Below, one piece after another: positions 1-5,466 of a DNA stretch of 7,652 nucleotides. The stretch is taken from contig CAMDRK010000118.1 of the NCBI GenBank assembly GCA_945906715.1, positions 1 through 7,652 on the forward strand. Reading direction: 5' to 3'. This stretch comes from Nitrospira lenta. Its GTDB lineage: Bacteria; Nitrospirota; Nitrospiria; Nitrospirales; Nitrospiraceae. A model generated the notes under the pieces. The model was not told the origin of the DNA, did not search any database, and saw nothing but the letters and a program-made list of their open reading frames with translations. Each line of letters opens with the position of its first letter. Within the stretch, counting starts at the first letter, position 1. A program made the position numbers and the translations under genes.

Positions 1-64
1 TGTGAACCGGTTGCATTCCAGCCGCTTCCAAGGAGACAATGCGGGCGACGGTGAAATTGAATAG
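1..64 (+). other. possible 3' end of an upstream gene (unidentified)
   Basis: Two + strand frames are open from the left edge: one ends at a TGA at 52-54, the other at a TAG at 62-64, eight bases before the tRNA. The second would give a hydrophilic, acidic tail ending in DNAGDGEIE. Either could be the end of a gene that begins outside the window, but too little is visible to identify a family or prove coding. Confidence 0.25.
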
Positions 65-71
65 AGCCTGT

Positions 72-148
72 CGGGGCGTGGCGCAGCCCGGTAGCGTACT
101 CGCTTGGGGTGCGAGTGGTCGGCCGTTCAAATCGGCTCGCCCCGACCA
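72..148 (+). tRNA. tRNA-Pro (anticodon GGG), CCA encoded
   Basis: This is a complete cloverleaf. The 7-bp acceptor stem pairs 72-78 (CGGGGCG) with 138-144 (CGCCCCG), followed by discriminator A145 and encoded CCA at 146-148. The D stem is 81-84 with 94-97, the anticodon stem 99-103 with 111-115, and the T stem 121-125 with 133-137 around a TTCAAAT loop. The anticodon loop 104-110 is TTGGGGT, placing GGG at 106-108, which reads CCC and CCU proline codons. The C1-G72 first pair is typical of bacterial tRNA-Pro. Confidence 0.96.
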
Positions 149-159
149 ATTTCTTAGAA

Positions 160-215
160 GGTTGAGGTTAAGGCTAAGGTTGAGGTGACTCCAACCTCAA
201 TCTTAACCTCAGCCT
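160..215. repeat. degenerate hexamer array folding into a long imperfect hairpin
   Basis: Bases 160-186 are four and a half tandem copies of GGYTRA (GGTTGA, GGTTAA, GGCTAA, GGTTGA, GGT). Bases 191-214 carry four copies of the complementary unit (CCAACC, TCAATC, TTAACC, TCAGCC). The arms 165-186 and 194-215 pair in register: about 22 positions with two mismatches (170/210, 174/206), two G-U pairs and a 7-base loop. It lies just after the tRNA and has no T-tract of its own, so it is not itself a standard terminator. I recall similar GGTTRA-type intergenic stretches in Nitrospira, but that is memory rather than a search. Confidence 0.8.
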
Positions 216-223
216 AGTTGCTG

Positions 224-250
224 GAGCTGCCGTTGGCAGCTCTTTTTGTT
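224..250 (+). terminator. intrinsic (Rho-independent) terminator
   Basis: A perfect 8-bp GC-rich stem, GAGCTGCC (224-231) with GGCAGCTC (235-242), closes a 3-base loop and is followed by TTTTTGTT (243-250). This is textbook terminator form and would end transcription from the tRNA-Pro side. It stops only 12 bases before the surE start codon, so it argues against any surE start upstream of 263. Confidence 0.88.
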
Positions 251-262
251 CCTGACGAACCC

Positions 263-1066
263 ATGCGCATATTGGTTACGAACGATGATGGGATTCATTC
301 GCCTGGTTTGACGGCGCTCGCCAAAGCTCTGTCGAAAGTGGGAGAGGTCTGGGTGGTCGCGCCGGATCGTGAGCGGACTGCGGCGGCGCATGCGGTGACG
401 CTCCATAAACCGCTGCGAGTGCAGCAGTGCGGGACAAGGGTCTACGCTGTCAGCGGCACGCCGGTCGACTGTGTGAACCTGGCAGTATTGAAACTTCTGC
501 CGTCGCCACCCGATCTCCTCGTGTCGGGAATCAATAAGGGTGTGAACCTTGGCGACGATGTGTTGTATTCCGGGACTGTCTCGGCAGCGATGGAAGGAAC
601 GATTCTCGGTGTTTCGTCGATGGCCGTGTCGCAGGAGGGGCAGGAACATTTTCATTTCGACGCCGGGGCTCGGTATGCCGTTCGTATCGCGCGCTTGATT
701 TTGAAAGAAGGTCTGCCGGACGAAACACTGGTGAATCTGAATATCCCCAATCGGCCATTCAAGTCGATCACCGGGGTTCGAATCACCTGTCTCAGCCGCA
801 GGCGCTTCGACAATCCGATCATTGAAAAGATAGACCCGCATGGCCGGACCTACTACTGGATTGCCGGAACCCGTGTGTCGTGGAGCCGCAGCAAGGATGC
901 CGATCATGAGGCGCTTGAGCAGGGGGCGGTTTCGCTCACCCCCATTCATCTCGATACGACGAACCATGGGGTGTTGGATCGATTTCGAAAGTGGGAAACG
1001 GGGCGACGACAAGGTGTGCGCCGGGTGGCTTCACCATCGAAGCTGAAAGGCAAGCAGAGGAGCTAG
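263..1066 (+). CDS. surE: SurE, 5'/3'-nucleotidase (survival protein SurE)
   Basis: SurE is a cytoplasmic metal-dependent phosphatase acting on nucleoside 5'- and 3'-monophosphates, linked in other bacteria to stationary-phase survival. The 267-residue protein opens with the family signature MRILVTNDDG. Metal ligands D8 and D9 are present, as is N95 in the conserved block at residues 88-112 (SGINKGVNLG, then YSGTVSAAMEG). The family's usual ligand Ser39 is Thr here, in the DRERTAAAH segment. An in-frame ATG at 218 would add 15 residues, but it lies before the terminator and outside the conserved N-terminus, so I start at 263. No Shine-Dalgarno is visible before 263. The last roughly 25 residues are a basic tail. 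surE leads the cluster, and dedA starts four bases after its stop. Confidence 0.95.
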   Translation: MRILVTNDDGIHSPGLTALAKALSKVGEVWVVAPDRERTAAAHAVTLHKPLRVQQCGTRVYAVSGTPVDCVNLAVLKLLPSPPDLLVSGINKGVNLGDDVLYSGTVSAAMEGTILGVSSMAVSQEGQEHFHFDAGARYAVRIARLILKEGLPDETLVNLNIPNRPFKSITGVRITCLSRRRFDNPIIEKIDPHGRTYYWIAGTRVSWSRSKDADHEALEQGAVSLTPIHLDTTNHGVLDRFRKWETGRRQGVRRVASPSKLKGKQRS

Positions 1067-1070
1067 GGCC

Positions 1071-1709
1071 GTGGGGAGTCTGATCGAAGCGATCATTACA
1101 GAGTTGAGCCGGTTTATCGTGTCGATGATCTCGACCTTCGGCTACACCGGCATTTTCATCACCATGGCCATTGAGAGCGCCTGTATCCCGTTGCCCAGCG
1201 AAATCATCATGCCCTTTGCCGGGTATCTCGTGGCGACGGGACAGTTCACGATGCTGGGCGTGACATTAGCCGGGGCCATTGGAAACGTTGCCGGGTCGGT
1301 TGTCGCCTACTATGCCGGTGTGTGGGGCGGGCGTCCCTTTGTCGAGCGCTATGGTCCCTACGTGTTGGTGTCGAAAAAAGACATTGAAATGGCGGATCGA
1401 TGGTTCGCAAAATATGGCGATGCAGCCGTATTTTTTAGCCGGATGCTCCCGGTTGTCCGGACCTTCATCTCGTTGCCGGCTGGCATTGCCAGAGTAAATA
1501 TTTATCGATTCATGCTCTACACCTTTCTCGGCGCCTTGCCCTGGTGTTATCTCCTTGCCTATATCGGAGTGAAGATGGGAGAGCAGTGGGAGCACCTGAG
1601 AGACTATTTCCATCAGTTCGATATCGTGATCGGCATCTGCCTGGCGCTCGCCGTGGGTTATTTTCTCTGGTCCCATTGGCCCAAGCGCCGCGTCACTCCG
1701 GAGTTGTAA
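1071..1709 (+). CDS. dedA: DedA-family inner-membrane protein (VTT/SNARE-associated domain)
   Basis: DedA proteins are polytopic inner-membrane proteins needed for envelope homeostasis and proton-motive-force-dependent functions; some recycle lipid carriers such as undecaprenyl phosphate, but the substrate here is unknown. The 212-residue product has hydrophobic segments near residues 24-52, 60-83, 117-140, 145-168 and 185-202. It has the family's two conserved blocks: IESACIPLPSEIIMPFAG (34-51, with E35 and E44) and FSRMLPVVRTFISLPAG (122-138, with R124 and R130). These match the acidic and arginine positions known to matter in E. coli YqjA/YghB. The start is GTG with AGAGGAG at 1056-1062, eight bases upstream, overlapping the end of surE. 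cysS follows after six bases, suggesting cotranscription. Confidence 0.93.
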   Translation: MGSLIEAIITELSRFIVSMISTFGYTGIFITMAIESACIPLPSEIIMPFAGYLVATGQFTMLGVTLAGAIGNVAGSVVAYYAGVWGGRPFVERYGPYVLVSKKDIEMADRWFAKYGDAAVFFSRMLPVVRTFISLPAGIARVNIYRFMLYTFLGALPWCYLLAYIGVKMGEQWEHLRDYFHQFDIVIGICLALAVGYFLWSHWPKRRVTPEL

Positions 1710-1715
1710 TCAGCC

Positions 1716-3191
1716 ATGCTTTCGATCTACAACAGCCTCACAGGAAAAAAAGAGCCGTTTCAGTCGCTCCAGCCGAAGACCGTTCGTATGTATGTCTGCG
1801 GTGTGACGGTCTACGACTATTGCCATATCGGTCATGCGCGCAGCGCGCTCGTGTTCGATGTAATCAGACGATATCTCGAGTTCAGCGGGTATCAGGTTGA
1901 ATTCGTCAAGAATTTCACCGATGTCGACGACAAGATTATCAAGCGGGCAAATGAACGAGGCGTATCGTGCGATGCAATTACGGCCGAGTTTATCGAGGCC
2001 TACTATCAGGACATGGGGAAGCTCGGAATCAGACGGGCAACGAATGAGCCAAAAGCGACCGAACATATGGCCGAGATCATTGAGCTGGTCGGGACGCTGA
2101 TTCAAAAAGGCCTCGCCTATCAAGTAGCCGGCGATGTCTATTTCCAGGTCGAGAAATACCAGGACTATGGCCGCCTCTCGAAACGCAAACTTGAGGATCT
2201 GCAGGCCGGCGCACGGGTGGAGGTGGATGCACGGAAGCGCCATCCGATGGATTTTGCGCTCTGGAAGAGCAGCAAGCCGGGCGAGCCGTCATGGGAGAGC
2301 CCCTGGGGCCCAGGCCGTCCCGGCTGGCATATCGAATGTTCCGCCATGTCCATGAAGCACCTCGGGGAAACGTTCGACATTCATGGCGGGGGGATGGATC
2401 TCATTTTCCCTCACCACGAAAACGAAATCGCTCAGTCCTGCGGCGCCACAGGCAAAGAATTCGCGCGTTACTGGGTCCACAACGGTTTCGTGCAGATCAA
2501 CCAGGAAAAGATGTCCAAGTCTCTAGGGAACTTCTTCACGATCAGAGAGATTTTTGAGAAATCTCAATGGGCTGAGGCGGAATCTGGAGAGATGTTGCGG
2601 TATTTCCTGCTGGGGACTCACTACCGTAGCCCGTTGGATTTTTCCGATCAAAGCTTGTCGGAAGCCAAGAATGCAGCGGATGGGTTCTACGACCTATTCG
2701 CGAGATTGAAAGAGTCTGAAGCTAGATCCACGGCTGACAAGGGGCTGATGGAAGTGATCGAGCGATGCAAGGTCGCATTCCGATCGGCGATGGACGATGA
2801 CATCAATACGTCAGTGGCCATTGCTGAGCTGCAGCGATTGAAAGGCGATGTCAATAAATTGTTGAGCCAAGGTCTCTCGACGGAGGCGCGGAAAAGCGCC
2901 AGAGAGGAGTTTCGTTCGCTGGGCAATGTGCTGGGGTTGTTTCAGCTGGATAAGTGGCAGTTCGGCCCGACGGTTGTGCAAAGCGGTCAAGTAGTGGAGA
3001 CTGGCACGGCTATGCCCGTCACAGTGAAATCTTTGATGACTGATGTCGAGATTGAAAATTCCTTGCAGGAACGCAATGAAGCCAGAAAACAGAAGAACTT
3101 CAAGAAGGCCGACGAGATTCGTCAGTTCCTCGCGTCCCACGGCATCCTCATCGAGGACAAGCCAGACGGCACCAGCCGGTGGAAGCGATAG
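1716..3191 (+). CDS. cysS: cysteinyl-tRNA synthetase (CysRS, class Ia)
   Basis: CysRS charges tRNA-Cys with cysteine in the cytoplasm. The 491-residue protein has every class Ia hallmark: HIGH at 37-40 (CHIGHARS), KMSKS at 265-269, and the zinc ligands that give cysteine selectivity, C28, C208, H233 and E237, each within one residue of the E. coli numbering. The Rossmann catalytic domain covers roughly 20-320. A helical DALR-type domain follows, and the C-terminal end (KKADEIRQFLASHGILIED) is the conserved tRNA-binding tail. It is somewhat longer than the roughly 460-residue E. coli enzyme, mostly between residues 400 and 450. The ATG is preceded by GGAG at 1700-1703, 12 bases away, inside the dedA 3' end. 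Its last 116 bases probably also encode the rlmB N-terminus in another frame. Confidence 0.98.
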   Translation: MLSIYNSLTGKKEPFQSLQPKTVRMYVCGVTVYDYCHIGHARSALVFDVIRRYLEFSGYQVEFVKNFTDVDDKIIKRANERGVSCDAITAEFIEAYYQDMGKLGIRRATNEPKATEHMAEIIELVGTLIQKGLAYQVAGDVYFQVEKYQDYGRLSKRKLEDLQAGARVEVDARKRHPMDFALWKSSKPGEPSWESPWGPGRPGWHIECSAMSMKHLGETFDIHGGGMDLIFPHHENEIAQSCGATGKEFARYWVHNGFVQINQEKMSKSLGNFFTIREIFEKSQWAEAESGEMLRYFLLGTHYRSPLDFSDQSLSEAKNAADGFYDLFARLKESEARSTADKGLMEVIERCKVAFRSAMDDDINTSVAIAELQRLKGDVNKLLSQGLSTEARKSAREEFRSLGNVLGLFQLDKWQFGPTVVQSGQVVETGTAMPVTVKSLMTDVEIENSLQERNEARKQKNFKKADEIRQFLASHGILIEDKPDGTSRWKR

Positions 3192-3957
3192 TCAGCCGGA
3201 ACTGATTTACGGGCTCCACGCTGTGCGTGAAGCCTTGAGGGCTGGCACGCGGCCCTTGCAGCGGCTTCTTGTCCTCCGTACCGATCGGCAATTCCACGAC
3301 CTTGTCCAACTGGCGAAGGCGCAGGGGATTCCTGTCCATATCGAGCCGCCGCCAGCGTTCGACCGCCTGGCGCCTGGCGGAACCCACCAGGGTGTGATCG
3401 CACTTATCGCCGCGAAGTCTTACGACACGACAGAGCAGATCCTCGATAGGGCGAAGACTCGAGGCGAAAAGCCATTTCTCGTGTTGCTTGATGGGGTCGA
3501 GGATCCGCACAACTTAGGAGCGGTCTTGCGGACGGCCGAAGCGGCTGGTGTCCATGGGGTCTTCATCCCGGAGCGCCGCGCAGTCGGCCTGACATCAGTA
3601 GTGGCGAAAGTATCGGCTGGAGCGCTTGATCATATCGCAGTCGGGCGCGTGGGCAATTTGATTCGTCTGATTCAGGATCTCAAAGAGGCCGGCCTATGGG
3701 TCTACGGTGTGGACCCACAGGCGGCGAAGTTCCATACAGACATCGACATGACTGGGCCGATTGCTCTGGTGCTTGGAGGGGAGGGAGAAGGCCTTCGCCC
3801 TGGTGTGTTGGGGGAGTGCGATGACCGCATCAGGATTCCGATGCTAGGGCACATACAGTCGTTGAATGTCTCAGCCGCAGCAGCCGTCACATTGTTCGAA
3901 GTGGTTCGCCAGCGCCGCAGGAACGCTGCGCCGGCATCGACACCTACCGAATCTTGA
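3076..3957 (+). CDS. rlmB: RlmB-type 23S rRNA 2'-O-ribose methyltransferase (SpoU/TrmH family)
   Basis: RlmB methylates the 2'-O of G2251 in the 23S rRNA P-loop using S-adenosylmethionine. A substrate-binding domain begins at ELIYGLHAVREAL (residue 42 onward), then comes the SPOUT knot: motif 1 DPHNLGAVLRT (143-153, with N146 and R152), motif 2 LVLGGEGEGL with E236, and motif 3 IRIPM...SLNVSAAAAV (S262 to V271). The start is the main uncertainty. No ATG, GTG or TTG lies in frame between the cysS stop and the conserved domain. The nearest credible start is ATG 3076, with AGGA at 3067-3070, giving 293 residues. The first 38 are a Ser/Arg/Thr-rich, probably disordered basic extension overlapping cysS. 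ATG 3043 is also in frame but lacks an SD. The 3' end overlaps the convergent regulator gene by 14 bases. Confidence 0.9.
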   Translation: MKPENRRTSRRPTRFVSSSRPTASSSRTSQTAPAGGSDSQPELIYGLHAVREALRAGTRPLQRLLVLRTDRQFHDLVQLAKAQGIPVHIEPPPAFDRLAPGGTHQGVIALIAAKSYDTTEQILDRAKTRGEKPFLVLLDGVEDPHNLGAVLRTAEAAGVHGVFIPERRAVGLTSVVAKVSAGALDHIAVGRVGNLIRLIQDLKEAGLWVYGVDPQAAKFHTDIDMTGPIALVLGGEGEGLRPGVLGECDDRIRIPMLGHIQSLNVSAAAAVTLFEVVRQRRRNAAPASTPTES

Positions 3958-4219
3958 TCGTCCCGTCTTGGATCGCGGTTTTGAGCAACTGAGCCGTGTT
4001 CGACACGCGCATCTTTTTCATCATGTTGGCTCGATGCGCCTCGACGGTCTTGACGCTGATCTTGAGCCGTTGACCGATTTCCTTGTTTTTGAATCCTGAC
4101 CAAATCAGTTCGAGAATCTCTTTTTCCCGGCTGGTGAGCGATTCCGGACGCTTCTTGCGGGGTGGTGGGGTCAGATTAGCCAGGGAAGGTTTGGTTTTCG
4201 TCTTCGTAGTCCGTGCCAT
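3944..4219 (-). CDS. stand-alone LuxR/GerE-type HTH DNA-binding protein
   Basis: This 91-residue protein is a LuxR-family helix-turn-helix domain preceded by a short basic tail rich in Lys, Thr and Arg (residues 1-25). The HTH runs from SLTSREKEIL (27-36) through NKEIGQRLKISVKTVEAHRANM (45-66) to a final helix near 75-85, the canonical GerE layout with the TVEAH recognition helix. There is no receiver or ligand-binding domain, so it is not a complete response regulator. Two in-frame ATGs lie close together: 4225 is only three bases from the AAAGGAG (4229-4235 complement) and 4219 is nine bases away, so I prefer 4219. It converges on rlmB and diverges from pilD. A role in pilus gene regulation is inferred only from position. 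Confidence 0.88.
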   Translation of the reverse strand: MARTTKTKTKPSLANLTPPPRKKRPESLTSREKEILELIWSGFKNKEIGQRLKISVKTVEAHRANMMKKMRVSNTAQLLKTAIQDGTIKIR

Positions 4220-4232
4220 TATCATGTTCTCC

Positions 4233-4260
4233 TTTAACCAATAGAATAGTACGGTATAAT
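4233..4260 (+). promoter_or_regulatory. candidate promoter reading towards pilD
   Basis: TATAAT at 4255-4260 is a perfect -10 hexamer. The best -35 at usable spacing is TTTAAC (4233-4238, 16-base spacer), which is weak. Transcription would start near 4267 and leave a leader of about 170 bases before the likely pilD ATG. The -35 overlaps the ribosome-binding site of the divergent regulator gene, so the two genes share this control region. Confidence 0.35.
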
Positions 4261-4267
4261 TCACCGT
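4251..4267. promoter_or_regulatory. inverted repeat, candidate operator between the regulator gene and pilD
   Basis: ACGGT (4251-4255) and ACCGT (4263-4267) form a 5-bp dyad separated by 7 bases, spanning the candidate -10 hexamer. LuxR-type proteins bind dyads of about this size as dimers, so autoregulation or control of pilD is possible. The arms are short and the match could be chance. Confidence 0.25.
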
Positions 4268-4437
4268 CACGAAGTAAGGACCAGAACAAGCCCTTGCTCA
4301 GCGGGCAACAATTATAAGAACTCTCTCGCCATAAGTAAACTATCGGAGATCAGTTTCAGTGAAGCTACCTAATTTATTTCATGTTGCCTGCGAAACGATT
4401 CGAGTGGACCGAGCCGGAATCTTCCCCCGAGTCGATT

Positions 4438-5220
4438 ATGCATGAATGGTCACTTTATCTTGTAGTCGGGATCCTCGGCGCGCTGATCGGCAGTTTTCTC
4501 AATGTCTGCATCTTCAGACTGCCTCGAGGTGAATCGATCGCCTGGCCCGGCTCCCATTGTCCCTCGTGTTCTCACCCTATTGGGTTCTACGACAATATTC
4601 CTCTGCTGAGCTACCTATGGCTTGGCGGGCGCTGCCGCGCCTGCCGCGCCACGATTTCAATAAGATACCCCCTCGTCGAAGCCACCAACGCCCTCGGCTA
4701 TCTCATTATCTTATGGTACTTCGGCCCAACCTGGACGGCAGCCCTCTATGCTCTGTTGTTTTCGGCGTTGGTCGTCGTGACAGGAACGGATCTCACCCAT
4801 AAGATGATCCCCAATGTCATTACCCTGCCGGGAATGGTGGTCGGACTTCTGGGCGCAGTGACTGTGTTGCCGGTGGGTGTGATCAATTCTGTGATTGGTC
4901 TCACCCTGGGGGGCGGCCTCCTCTGGCTCCTGGCTTGGCTGAGTCCCTATCTCTTCGGTAAGGAAGGTATGGGAGGCGGCGACATCAAGCTGCTGGCGAT
5001 GATCGGCGCGTTTCTTGGCTGGAAGCCGGCGCTCCTCACCATTATGATTGCCTCGCTCACCGGTTCGATCATCGGCATCAGTTTGATCTCCCTGCGCATC
5101 ATCAAGCGTGATGACTATATCCCCTTTGGTCCCTTCCTTGTGTTGGGGGCCCTCCTCTCCCTGTTCTTTGCCCAGCCGCTCCTCGACTGGTATCAAGGTC
5201 TGCTTGACCCAGGCTACTGA
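4438..5220 (+). CDS. pilD: type IV prepilin peptidase / N-methyltransferase (PilD, A24A family)
   Basis: PilD is the inner-membrane bifunctional enzyme that cleaves class III leaders of prepilins and pseudopilins and N-methylates the new N-terminal residue. From ATG 4438 the protein has 260 residues and begins directly with the usual first membrane segment and GSFLNVCIFRLP (18-29). The cytoplasmic zinc-binding domain has its two CxxC pairs (C41/C44, C66/C69) with the NIPLLSYLWL core between them. The two catalytic aspartates are D118 (TDLTHKMIPN) and D182 (GMGGGDIKLL). Several transmembrane helices cover the rest. An in-frame ATG at 4381 would add 19 polar residues; neither start has a good Shine-Dalgarno, and I chose 4438 by family length. 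The four pseudopilins downstream are its expected substrates. Confidence 0.95.
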   Translation: MHEWSLYLVVGILGALIGSFLNVCIFRLPRGESIAWPGSHCPSCSHPIGFYDNIPLLSYLWLGGRCRACRATISIRYPLVEATNALGYLIILWYFGPTWTAALYALLFSALVVVTGTDLTHKMIPNVITLPGMVVGLLGAVTVLPVGVINSVIGLTLGGGLLWLLAWLSPYLFGKEGMGGGDIKLLAMIGAFLGWKPALLTIMIASLTGSIIGISLISLRIIKRDDYIPFGPFLVLGALLSLFFAQPLLDWYQGLLDPGY

Positions 5221-5256
5221 TATTCTCTCTGTATCTCTTCGGGCTGATCTCTGTAT

Positions 5257-5325
5257 CTAATAGTGTGACGCTTTTCCGGTTTTCTTCCTCTCTTTGGCCA
5301 AGTACAGCGCCTTCTCTGCCTCCAT
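5257..5325 (-). pseudogene. short ORF resembling the C-terminal end of a GGDEF domain
   Basis: The frame reads MEAEKALYLAKERKKTGK followed by four residues and a TAG stop. This resembles the terminal helix of GGDEF diguanylate cyclases, which ends in ADxALYxAKxxGRN. Upstream in the same frame there is a TGA, and no other GGDEF motif is visible on this strand in the gap. It could be a decayed remnant, a tiny gene or coincidence. There is no obvious Shine-Dalgarno before the ATG. Confidence 0.25.
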
Positions 5326-5418
5326 GTTTTCTCATGGCAACGCGAAACCGCGTGAACCTGCTAGGTATTCTTCTCTCGCTCCTCACAAAGCATTGAGCAA
5401 TCTAGTGCTGCAGAACGT

Positions 5419-5434
5419 GGGCACGGGTCTTGGA
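5419..5434 (+). promoter_or_regulatory. sigma54 (RpoN)-like promoter for the minor-pilin operon
   Basis: GGGCACG (5419-5425), four bases, then TTGGA (5430-5434) compares with the consensus TGGCACG-N4-TTGCA. The -24 GG and the spacing are exact. The first T and the -12 C (G here) differ. Initiation would fall near 5445, before the AAGGGGA ribosome-binding site (5453-5459) and GTG 5467. RpoN-dependent pilin genes are known in Pseudomonas and Geobacter. The changed -12 base is a real weakness. Confidence 0.4.
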
Positions 5435-5439
5435 GACCC
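5425..5439 (+). other. perfect hairpin in the leader region of the pilin operon
   Basis: GGGTCT (5425-5430) and AGACCC (5434-5439) form a 6-bp stem with a 3-base loop. No T-tract follows, so it is not a convincing terminator. It overlaps the sigma54-like site, which as a DNA element could be independent of the hairpin. Confidence 0.45.
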
Positions 5440-5466
5440 TGTTCATCCTCGTAAGGGGACTCTTCC

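Larger units (their letters stand above)
5221..5466. other. non-coding gap between pilD and the minor-pilin operon
   Basis: These 246 bases contain no convincing full gene. They hold a pyrimidine-rich stretch with an 11-base direct repeat (TCTCTGTATCT at 5226-5236 and 5248-5258), a small minus-strand ORF like a GGDEF tail, a short hairpin (5340-5353), a stronger hairpin (5425-5439) and a sigma54-like promoter match. I see no clear intrinsic terminator for pilD. The separation suggests the pilin operon has its own promoter. Confidence 0.7.

Noticed and set aside
39..188. ORF with a good AAGGAG Shine-Dalgarno and ATG 39, reading 49 codons through the tRNA and into the hexamer array (Leu-Arg repeats).
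   Set aside because: It runs through the entire tRNA-Pro gene and its tail is simply the translated hexamer repeat, so coding is very unlikely.
72..215. tRNA-Pro as an integration (att) site with a mobile element downstream.
   Set aside because: No integrase, no repeated copy of the tRNA 3' end, and housekeeping genes follow at once.
218..262. Upstream in-frame ATG for surE adding 15 residues.
   Set aside because: It precedes and reads through the intrinsic terminator, and SurE proteins begin at MRILVTNDDG.
209..1012. Long minus-strand ORF opposite surE.
   Set aside because: It is a shadow of surE: no recognisable motif, compositionally odd, and the + strand protein has complete SurE signatures.
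3043..3075. ATG 3043 as the rlmB start.
   Set aside because: In frame but without a Shine-Dalgarno; ATG 3076 has AGGA at proper spacing and needs a shorter overlap with cysS.
4200..4222. TGGCACG on the minus strand near the regulator start as a sigma54 -24 element.
   Set aside because: The -12 TTGC is absent at the right spacing, and the match lies in the first codons of the regulator gene.
5102..5386. Minus-strand ORF of 94 codons across the pilD 3' end and gap.
   Set aside because: Mostly antisense to pilD, no family features and no ribosome-binding site; treated as a shadow.
5389..5459. Possible c-di-GMP (GEMM) or other riboswitch before the pilin operon.
   Set aside because: Only one short hairpin is visible; the conserved GEMM elements and tetraloop-receptor pattern are not recognisable.
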